In this document: one piece after another, positions 5,375 through 10,923 of the stretch
Position numbering within the stretch: position 1 is the first letter of the stretch
Layout: every line of letters begins with the position of its first letter
NCBI GenBank assembly: GCA_002387325.1
Contig: DGIN01000068.1
Location: 1 to 10,923 of the forward strand
Direction: 5' to 3'
Origin: Bacteroidales bacterium UBA4621
Lineage (GTDB): Bacteria > Bacteroidota > Bacteroidia > Bacteroidales > Paludibacteraceae
Length of the DNA: 10,923 nt
Program-made: the position numbers and the translations under genes
The notes under the pieces: model-generated
The model's input: the letters and a program-made list of their open reading frames with translations, nothing else
The model's database searches: none
Told to the model about the DNA's origin: nothing

Positions 5375-6508
5375 ATGAAAAAGATATTTTTGAGTATCGT
5401 CGCTATGGCAGTTATGCTGCCTGTCTTTGCTGCCGATTGGACAGCGCAGCAAGTGGAGGAGATTATCCGCCGTGTGAACACTTATTGGCAAACCCATAAC
5501 CCCGCCGAAGTGCGTTCTTTTTGGGACAATGCCGCCTACCATACAGGCAACATCGAAGTATATAAGTTGCTGCAAGACAAACAGATGTTGGACTACTCCA
5601 CCCGTTGGGCGGAACATAACTGGTGGAGCGGAGCCACAGAACAAGACCCGAAGAAATGGAAATACAAAGAATACGGGGAAGGACAGGACTATGTGCTTTT
5701 CGGCGATTGGCAGATATGCTTTCAGACCTATATTGACCTGTATAATATGAGCCTTGCCGAAAACACCGCCACAGAAAAGATGGTTAACCGTGCCAGAGAA
5801 GTAATGCACTACGAGGCTTATTCCAAGGCAACCGATTATTGGTGGTGGTGCGATGCACTCTATATGGTAATGCCAGTAATGACCAAGATGTTCCGCCTCA
5901 CAGGGGACACAACCTATTTAGACAAACTCTACGCCAACCTGCTCTACTCCGACAATATTATGTTAGATCAGGCAACAGGATTTTACTACCGTGATGCCCG
6001 CTATGTCTATCCGCAACACACAACCGCCAACGGCAAGAAAGACTTTTGGGCACGTGGAGACGGCTGGGTATTGGCAGGGCTTGCCAAAGTGCTGCAAGAG
6101 TTACCTGCCGACTATCCGCATCATACATTCTTTGTGGAAAAATTCCGCCGGTTGGCATACAGCGTAGCCCATGCGCAACAGGCAGAAGGCTATTGGACAC
6201 GCTCCATGTTGGACGCAGAACACGCCCCCGGATATGAAACCAGTGGCACAGCATTCTTTACATACGGCATTCTGTGGGGTATCAACAACGGTTACTTGGA
6301 CAAAGCGGATTATGCCGGTACGATTGACCGCGCATGGCATTATCTGACTACGATCGCCCTGCAACCAGCAGGCGCAGTGGGGTATGTACAACCCATCGGC
6401 GACCGTGCCATTCCTGGACAGACACTCAATGCCAACTCGGAAGCCAACTTCGGCGTAGGGGCATTCCTGCTTGCTGCCTGCGAGTATTACCGCTATATAG
6501 CGCGGTAA
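5375..6508 (+). CDS. Glycoside hydrolase family 105, unsaturated uronyl (rhamnogalacturonyl) hydrolase
   Basis: 377 residues. The ATG at 5375 is preferred over the in-frame TTG at 5363 because it begins a proper signal peptide (MKKIFLSIVAMAVMLPVFA, cleavage before ADW). GH105/GH88 enzymes add water to the double bond of unsaturated uronic acid at the end of oligosaccharides made by polysaccharide lyases. Diagnostic stretches are DYWWWCDALYMVMPVM, whose Asp near residue 160 aligns with the catalytic Asp of YteR; DFWARGDGWVLAGLAKVL near 223-240; and ETSGTAFFTYGILWGIN. Full length for the family (about 350-390 residues). The substrate could be pectin-derived (rhamnogalacturonan) or glucuronic-acid-containing. 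It is the second gene of the operon starting at 3995, with no SusC/SusD, lyase or regulator in the window. Confidence 0.87.
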   Translation: MKKIFLSIVAMAVMLPVFAADWTAQQVEEIIRRVNTYWQTHNPAEVRSFWDNAAYHTGNIEVYKLLQDKQMLDYSTRWAEHNWWSGATEQDPKKWKYKEYGEGQDYVLFGDWQICFQTYIDLYNMSLAENTATEKMVNRAREVMHYEAYSKATDYWWWCDALYMVMPVMTKMFRLTGDTTYLDKLYANLLYSDNIMLDQATGFYYRDARYVYPQHTTANGKKDFWARGDGWVLAGLAKVLQELPADYPHHTFFVEKFRRLAYSVAHAQQAEGYWTRSMLDAEHAPGYETSGTAFFTYGILWGINNGYLDKADYAGTIDRAWHYLTTIALQPAGAVGYVQPIGDRAIPGQTLNANSEANFGVGAFLLAACEYYRYIAR

Positions 6509-6518
6509 CCACTTACCG
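6487..6518. terminator. Interleaved inverted repeats at a convergent gene junction
   Basis: TTACCGC (6487-6493) pairs with GCGGTAA (6502-6508) over an 8-nt loop. CGGTAA (6503-6508) pairs instead with TTACCG (6513-6518) over the 4-nt loop CCAC. The second stem contains both stop codons of the convergent genes. It is followed by only a weak T-run on the plus strand (ATTTGCTTG). It may end both transcripts or slow polymerase, but it lacks a classical U-tract. Confidence 0.4.
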
Positions 6519-7220
6519 ATTTGCTTGTATCAACTTGGAGACAAGACGGTAGAGAGTACGCAAGTCGCCTGCGGGGAGGAGGGAGAGGTGGTGCTGCATC
6601 ACGTTCCCGTCCCCGCGGCGGGCAGGTCCCGTCTGTGCATCACGGGGTGAAAGCGTGTGTATTTTCTCTGCCGTTTGGTCGATGAGCGGCAAGAGGACTT
6701 GGAATGGGATACTCGTTCCGCGCAGTATGTCGGCGGCGATAGCATACATCTCGTTGGTGAAATTGTTGGCAAAGACTCCCGCCACGTGCAAACGCTCACG
6801 GTCGTGTTGGTTGGCTTCATAGATACGGGGGGTAATAGTTTGCGCAAGCGAATAGATAGCACTTATGTCGTCTATGTTGCGCCCCTCGATAAAGACGGGA
6901 ACCGTTGTAAAGTCCTCTATCAGGTGCGCCTTGCTGAAACTCTGGAAGAAATAGAGAATGCCTGCGTGCGGTTTGTCATCACCGAATACCGACAGCGGCA
7001 TCGTACCCGATGTATGAAGGTGTAATGCACGCGGTGCGTGTACCTGTGCCGCCACTTGCTCCAACGCCTCGTCCCGCACAGCATAAATAAACACGTCCGA
7101 CTCGGGAAGAGCGTCCAAACCCTCCCTGCTCGATACCATCTCTGCACGCACCCCGTTCTTCTCAAAGGCATGCAGCAGATTGCACGCCACATTGCCCTGA
7201 CCAACAATGGTGATTCGCAT
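6513..7220 (-). CDS. DUF2520 family, Rossmann-fold NAD(P)-binding protein
   Basis: 235 residues, ATG 7220-7218. The N-terminus ITIVGQGNVACNLLHAF (residues 3-19) is a GxGNxA dinucleotide-binding loop followed by a helix, and VFIYAVRDEALEQVA continues the Rossmann fold. Also present are LHTSGTMPLSVF, GILYFFQSFSK, the helical ERLHVAGVFANNFTNEMY stretch and QTGPARRGD, all hallmarks of the F420-dependent-oxidoreductase-like plus DUF2520 architecture. Its substrate is not established. It ends in a helical segment at the usual place, so it looks complete. It follows the M20 dipeptidase after 3 nt, implying translational coupling, and converges with GH105 with a 4-nt gap. Confidence 0.85.
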   Translation of the reverse strand: MRITIVGQGNVACNLLHAFEKNGVRAEMVSSREGLDALPESDVFIYAVRDEALEQVAAQVHAPRALHLHTSGTMPLSVFGDDKPHAGILYFFQSFSKAHLIEDFTTVPVFIEGRNIDDISAIYSLAQTITPRIYEANQHDRERLHVAGVFANNFTNEMYAIAADILRGTSIPFQVLLPLIDQTAEKIHTLSPRDAQTGPARRGDGNVMQHHLSLLPAGDLRTLYRLVSKLIQANR

Positions 7221-7223
7221 AGT

Positions 7224-8594
7224 TTATAAAGTTAGGTTCTTGTAGAACTCCGTGACCGCTACGATGCCGTTCTCCCATGTCTCGAGGTCCATCGACTCGT
7301 TGGGCGAGTGGATAGCGTTCTGCTCCAAGCCGAAGCCCATGAGAATCGTCTTCACGCCCAGGATTTGCTCGAAAGAAGAGATGATTGGGATACTACCTCC
7401 CCGGCGGGCAGCCAACGGACGTTTGCCGAAAGCCACTTCAAAGCCCTTCTCGGCAGCCTTGTAGGCGGGTATGTCAATGGGGCATACATAGCCCTGACCA
7501 CCGTGCATAGGCGTTACTTTTACGCGCACACCCACAGGCGCAAGTTGCTGCATATAGTCGGCAAAGGCTTGGCTGATACGCTCGTGGTCCTGGTTTGCCA
7601 CCAAACGACAACTGACTTTGGCAAAGGCTTTGGACGGAAGGACCGTCTTGCTGCCCTCGCCCGTGTAGCCGCCCCAGATACCGCAGATGTCGAACGACGG
7701 ACGGCAGGAGTTGCGCTCCAGTGTGGAGTAGCCCTCCTCGCCAAAGGTAGCATCCACATCTATGGCACGGCAGTAAGCCTCTTCGGAGAAGGGGATTTGC
7801 GCTATCATCCCGCGCTCGGCAGCGGGAATGGGCAGCACATCGTCGTAGAAATGCGGGATAGTAATGCGTCCGTGCTTATCCACCACCTGCGCCAGCATCT
7901 CACAGAGCGCATTGATAGGGTTCTTGACAGCACCTCCGAAATGCCCGCTATGCAGGTCGCGGCACGGTCCGTCCACCTCGATTTGCCAATACGCCAACCC
8001 GCGCAGACCGGTGGTGATGGAGGGAGTGTCCTTGCCTATCATGGAGGTGTCGCTGACCAGAATAATGTCGCACGCAAGGAGTTCTTTGTGCTTGTGCAGG
8101 AAAGCCTCAAGCGAGGGACTGCCGATTTCCTCTTCGCCCTCGAAGATAAACTTCACGTGGCAGTTCATAAGCCCTTCGCGTACCATATACTCGAAGGCTT
8201 TGGCTTGTATCATCGCCTGCCCCTTGTCGTCATCAGCCCCGCGGGCATAGAGACGACCGTCGCGGATGTCCGGCTCCCACGGATTGGAATGCCACAGGTC
8301 AAGCGGCTCCACAGGCATAACATCATAGTGCGCATAGACGAGAACCGTCGGGACGCGCTTGCCTTCAGGGATATTAGGTGTGTACTCGGCATAGACAAAG
8401 GGGTTGCCGTCGGAGGGCATCACCTCGGCTTTCTGACAGCCTGCCGCCAACAGCAGTTCGTACCAACGCTCGGCACAACGCTGCATATCTGCCTTATGCT
8501 CAGGCTGACAACTGACACTCGGAATACGGATAAGACTCGCCCACTCCTCGTGGAAACGGGGGCGATTTTCGGCAATGTAAGAACGGATGTCCAT
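7224..8594 (-). CDS. M20 family metallopeptidase (dipeptidase)
   Basis: 456 residues, ATG 8594-8592. It belongs to the M20 di-zinc peptidases (PepV/carnosinase-like dipeptidases), which cleave dipeptides in the cytoplasm; no signal peptide is present. Zinc-site residues are visible in order: H89 in VYAHYDVMP, D121 in YARGADDDKG, E155-E156 in FEGEEEIGS, D182 in SDTSM, and the C-terminal His in NAIHSPNES. The lid-domain signature DLHSGHFGGAV is near residue 213. Length is normal. It lies 37 nt after the DUF3078 gene and 3 nt before the DUF2520 gene, in a likely operon. All catalytic residues are present, so activity is expected; exact peptide preference is unknown. Confidence 0.92.
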   Translation of the reverse strand: MDIRSYIAENRPRFHEEWASLIRIPSVSCQPEHKADMQRCAERWYELLLAAGCQKAEVMPSDGNPFVYAEYTPNIPEGKRVPTVLVYAHYDVMPVEPLDLWHSNPWEPDIRDGRLYARGADDDKGQAMIQAKAFEYMVREGLMNCHVKFIFEGEEEIGSPSLEAFLHKHKELLACDIILVSDTSMIGKDTPSITTGLRGLAYWQIEVDGPCRDLHSGHFGGAVKNPINALCEMLAQVVDKHGRITIPHFYDDVLPIPAAERGMIAQIPFSEEAYCRAIDVDATFGEEGYSTLERNSCRPSFDICGIWGGYTGEGSKTVLPSKAFAKVSCRLVANQDHERISQAFADYMQQLAPVGVRVKVTPMHGGQGYVCPIDIPAYKAAEKGFEVAFGKRPLAARRGGSIPIISSFEQILGVKTILMGFGLEQNAIHSPNESMDLETWENGIVAVTEFYKNLTL

Positions 8595-8631
8595 AGTAAT
8601 TATGAATTATGAATGGTGAATTGGTAGTACT

Positions 8632-9849
8632 TTATCTGAATTTGTGCGCGAAGCCGATGGAGAGAAGTTCGCGGAACTGCAGTTTGGCTTTCTCATCACC
8701 CGTATAGATGACGGTATTATCATAACGCGGGTGAAGCATTACACGCGCAGAAAAGAAACGGTTGATGATAAAATCACAGTTCACCTCAAGGTCCAACTCC
8801 ACCTTTTTATAGTTGGTGTACATATAAAACTTGGTTTCCAAAGCAATCTCCCGCACGGGTTTCCAGACATACTCCACACGGACGGAACTACCGACATCGT
8901 TGAGCGTCTTTTTCCCGACAGGGATACTATAGTCGGTTTGCTTCATATTGGTGGTATCACTCACGTGTACCAGTTTGTATGCCAAAGGCGAGAAAGAAAG
9001 ACTCAACCCATCAACGGGTTTATAATCAAGACCTAATGCCAGGTTAAGCCGCACAGGAGAGAACGGTGCGGACTTTTTCTCACGGGTATTGGCCTTATAC
9101 GTATTGAACAGACGGGTCTCGAATTCCGCCGAGAAGGAATAGAAAAGTTTATTGCCAACAGCCCTATAGTTGGCTTTAGAGTAGAGACGCAGCAGGTCAT
9201 CGGTGGTGTTGATTTTGCGAAGCGAATCTCCGCTTACTGTGGAACCGCCCGCACGCCATTCCCCCGTATTCTCCCAGGTAAACCGCTCGGAGTAATATCC
9301 TGCCGTTCCTTTGAATATACTGAGTACCGCAAACGATGAGGAACCGCCCTGATACCAGTTGGGAGAGACATAGTTTTGGGTCAGTTGCAGCATTATCTTC
9401 GCCTCTCTCCGCCACGGGGTGTGCATTTCCCTGATAGCCCGCAGCACTTCGTTTCTGTCTTCTTCGGCATCTTTGACAAGCGATTTTTGTGCAACAACCA
9501 CCATAGGGACATCGTGTACCTCTTCGCGAAGACGCGCGTTTACCTGCTTGAGCGAATCGAGTTCAACCGAGTCGCGGCGTGCTTGTGCCAAGAGCGAATC
9601 GCGTACAAGTATTTCCGCCACGGTGAGTTGCTGCTCAAGACTGTCGTTCTCGTGGAGTTCCATACTTTGCTTGGCGACCAACTCCAGCAGGAGAGCATCC
9701 AAATCGGAAATGGAAGACATATCCTGCAAACGGACAGTATCCGGTTCGATACCCGCATAGCCGTCTGCCACCAAAACAGAGTCTTGTGCCGCCCCGAGAG
9801 AGACGGCACAAGACAGAAAACATAAGATTAGGTTTATTAATCGACGCAT
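8632..9849 (-). CDS. DUF3078 outer-membrane protein with N-terminal coiled coil
   Basis: 405 residues, ATG 9849-9847. Residues 1-20 (MRRLINLILCFLSCAVSLGA) are a signal peptide. Residues 45-115 are strongly helical and charged, with repeated DSL units (NDSLEQQ, RDSLLAQ, LDSLKQ), and predict a coiled coil in the periplasm. From about residue 145 comes the DUF3078 domain: LTQNYVSPNWYQGGSSSFAV, WENTGEWRAGG, a TTDDLLRLYSKANY stretch, and FSAEFETRLFNTYKA. Alternating strands follow to the C-terminal FAHKFR, consistent with a beta-barrel in the outer membrane. The family is Bacteroidetes-specific and of unknown function. It probably shares a transcript with the small barrel gene upstream (71-nt gap) and the dipeptidase downstream. 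A repeat/palindrome cluster sits directly before its start. Confidence 0.85.
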   Translation of the reverse strand: MRRLINLILCFLSCAVSLGAAQDSVLVADGYAGIEPDTVRLQDMSSISDLDALLLELVAKQSMELHENDSLEQQLTVAEILVRDSLLAQARRDSVELDSLKQVNARLREEVHDVPMVVVAQKSLVKDAEEDRNEVLRAIREMHTPWRREAKIMLQLTQNYVSPNWYQGGSSSFAVLSIFKGTAGYYSERFTWENTGEWRAGGSTVSGDSLRKINTTDDLLRLYSKANYRAVGNKLFYSFSAEFETRLFNTYKANTREKKSAPFSPVRLNLALGLDYKPVDGLSLSFSPLAYKLVHVSDTTNMKQTDYSIPVGKKTLNDVGSSVRVEYVWKPVREIALETKFYMYTNYKKVELDLEVNCDFIINRFFSARVMLHPRYDNTVIYTGDEKAKLQFRELLSIGFAHKFR

Positions 9850-9861
9850 AGTATAGTGCGG

Positions 9862-9894
9862 TGAACGTTAATTACCGTGTAATTGAACGTTAAT
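9862..9894. promoter_or_regulatory. Direct repeats around a palindrome, upstream of the DUF3078 gene
   Basis: TGAACGTTAAT occurs at 9862-9872 and 9884-9894, exactly 22 bp apart (two helical turns). Between and overlapping them, AATTAC-CGT-GTAATT (9870-9884) is a perfect 6-bp inverted repeat. The cluster starts 13 bp from the ATG at 9849, in the gap between two genes of the putative operon. It could be a binding site or an mRNA structure; no TTTG/TAnnTTTG promoter was found here. Confidence 0.45.
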
Positions 9895-9920
9895 CATTCA
9901 CTCTGTATTATTTGTATATC

Positions 9921-10553
9921 TTATAACCGGCAGCCGATGCCGAGAACAAGGAGGGCATCGTAGCCGAGATTCAGTTCTGCCAAACCATAAACCCTTTCAC
10001 CGCCGAAGGCTACGCCAAAAGCAGTGAGGTTGAATGCCGGCAGAAACGAAGACTGCAGCATATGGGTGTTGCCATCGGAATCGGTATAGCCCTTGCGGTA
10101 GGTCTTATCCAAGAAATACATTCCGAAACCGAAATCCAAGCCAGAATAGAGTTTCACGTGGCGGCGGTTGAGATAGGTGAACTGGCAACTTGCCATCAAT
10201 GAAACGCAATGTCCCGAAGTCTGTCCGATAACAGTCGTTTTGGCTTCGTCAGCACGGGCATAGAAATCGTAACCGTCGCCCTCCCATTGCACTTTCGCAC
10301 CTGCACGCAACCACCAAAGTGCCTGATAATGGTACTGCAAACCATAGTTGCCGTAGTAGCGGATAGTGCCGCCGTTATCACCCAAGTTAGATGCAATGTT
10401 GATAAACACCGTCCGGAGAGGATAGATACCCGACATATATCCGCCCGTAATACTCAAGTCGTGTCGGTGTGCCTGCCAATCGTAGTCCGTACTCTGTGCA
10501 TAGGCAGAAAAGACCAATAGCACCAACAAGGTGATACTTACCAATCGCTTCAT
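9921..10553 (-). CDS. Small predicted outer-membrane beta-barrel protein
   Basis: 210 residues. ATG 10553-10551 is chosen because it opens a clean signal peptide (MKRLVSITLLVLLVFSAYAQ, cleavage after AYA); an upstream in-frame non-ATG start adds only seven residues. The mature part has alternating strands rich in Tyr, Gly and Phe (LSITGGYMSGIYPLR, LQYHYQALWWLRAGAKVQW, HVKLYSGLDFGFGMYF, FGGERVYGLAELNLGYDALL) and ends in GIGCRL, so an 8-strand-like barrel is likely. No conserved catalytic motif was seen. Function unknown. It precedes the DUF3078 gene by 71 nt; the leader contains a 9-bp inverted repeat. Confidence 0.75.
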   Translation of the reverse strand: MKRLVSITLLVLLVFSAYAQSTDYDWQAHRHDLSITGGYMSGIYPLRTVFINIASNLGDNGGTIRYYGNYGLQYHYQALWWLRAGAKVQWEGDGYDFYARADEAKTTVIGQTSGHCVSLMASCQFTYLNRRHVKLYSGLDFGFGMYFLDKTYRKGYTDSDGNTHMLQSSFLPAFNLTAFGVAFGGERVYGLAELNLGYDALLVLGIGCRL

Positions 10554-10574
10554 AGTGAATAAGTTTTCAGACAC

Positions 10575-10608
10575 ACATTGTTCCCCCTTTTGACTGATAG
10601 AACAATGT
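10575..10608 (-). promoter_or_regulatory. Perfect 9-bp inverted repeat in the leader of the small barrel gene
   Basis: ACATTGTTC (10575-10583) and GAACAATGT (10600-10608) are perfect inverted arms separated by 16 nt. They lie 21 bp upstream of the ATG at 10553. As DNA this could be an operator; as RNA, a leader hairpin whose loop holds a purine-rich GGGGG run. No good TTTG/TAnnTTTG promoter was seen in 10609-10770, so which of these applies is open. Confidence 0.45.
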
Positions 10609-10770
10609 ATGAATTATTAAATAAAACTATATTTTACAAGTGGTGTTAACCTGATATGAACAGGCTATTCACACGGTATCCTCACGACATCCACCCGACT
10701 TATCCAAATAGAAGCACCCTACTCTGCCTACTATGAATTTTAACCTTTATGGAGTCTCTTATATATATTT

Positions 10771-10923
10771 TTAGAGTGCACCATTTTCCAAACGACCGTG
10801 GCATTGTTTGTATTTCTTGCCGCTGCCGCACGGGCACGGGTCGTTGGGACGCGGTTTCTTCTCCACGTGAATCGGCTCGGGGCGTTGCACCTCGCGGGTG
10901 TCGCGCCCTGCGGCTGCCGCCTG
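10771..10923 (-). CDS. secA: SecA preprotein translocase ATPase, C-terminal fragment
   Basis: Partial: the last 50 residues and the TAA at 10773-10771; the rest lies beyond the right edge. The tail reads VQRPEPIHVEKKPRPNDPC and then PCGSGKKYKQCHGRLENGAL. CPCGSGKKYKQCH is the SEC-C zinc motif (C-x-C-x8-C-H) that ends SecA and binds SecB or ribosomes in other bacteria. The Arg-Val-rich linker with EPIHVEKK before it is the usual Bacteroidetes SecA ending. Other SEC-C-bearing proteins exist, but the linker favours SecA. It is followed by 217 bp without a gene. Confidence 0.85.
   Translation of the reverse strand, partial: QAAAAGRDTREVQRPEPIHVEKKPRPNDPCPCGSGKKYKQCHGRLENGAL

Noticed and set aside
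7308..8612. Long open plus-strand frame of over 430 codons opposite the M20 dipeptidase
   Set aside because: The minus strand encodes a complete M20 enzyme with all zinc ligands; the opposite frame has no recognisable motif and stays open because of codon bias.
10609..10770. Promoter or small RNA in the gap after secA
   Set aside because: No TAnnTTTG element with a spaced TTTG was found on the minus strand; the nearest candidate (CAAATAGA on the plus strand) breaks the consensus. Nothing else could be supported.

Overview
The window looks like a chromosomal segment of a member of the Bacteroidales (Bacteroidetes). The evidence is three promoters of the Bacteroidetes type (TTTG, 20 bp, TAnnTTTG), almost no Shine-Dalgarno sequences, and protein families typical of the group: DUF3078, DUF2264, DUF2520, a GH105 hydrolase, and a SecA that ends in a SEC-C zinc motif. 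Genus cannot be fixed from the sequence alone.

Left part (1-2450). On the minus strand the first 29 codons of a pyruvate carboxylase subunit B / oxaloacetate decarboxylase alpha-like gene run off the left edge, behind a good promoter. A repeat-rich stretch of about 690 bp follows: a structured intergenic repeat (copy A) inside a possible short inverted-repeat element, an 11-bp tandem repeat and an A/C-rich low-complexity tract. Next, on the minus strand, are a broken gene remnant (782-1091), a small ribbon-helix-helix-like protein gene (1095-1286) and an outer-membrane protein gene (1347-2081) with a near-leaderless promoter. A second copy (B) of the structured repeat lies at 2233-2412, before the end of the RNase R gene. 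A 16-bp piece of the same repeat interrupts the broken gene in frameshifting fashion.

Middle part (2448-6508). A minus-strand RNase R gene keeps the catalytic RNB and S1 domains but has lost the cold-shock N-terminal third. Divergent from it, behind a clear promoter, is a two-gene plus-strand operon for exported carbohydrate-active enzymes: a DUF2264 protein (possibly CAZy GH154) and a GH105 unsaturated uronyl hydrolase. Together they suggest periplasmic trimming of uronic-acid-containing oligosaccharides. No SusC/SusD pair is in the window.

Right part (6513-10923). Minus-strand genes follow in the order C-terminal end of secA, a small outer-membrane barrel protein, a coiled-coil plus DUF3078 outer-membrane protein, an M20 dipeptidase and a DUF2520 Rossmann-fold protein. 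Gaps between the last four are 71, 37 and 3 nt, so they are likely co-transcribed. The last gene converges on GH105 with only 4 nt between the stop codons, inside a cluster of interleaved inverted repeats.

Most genes are ordinary housekeeping or envelope genes. The unusual material is the structured repeat family at the left, the gene it appears to have broken, and the truncated RNase R. No defence system, CRISPR array, tRNA, rRNA or transposase gene was found.
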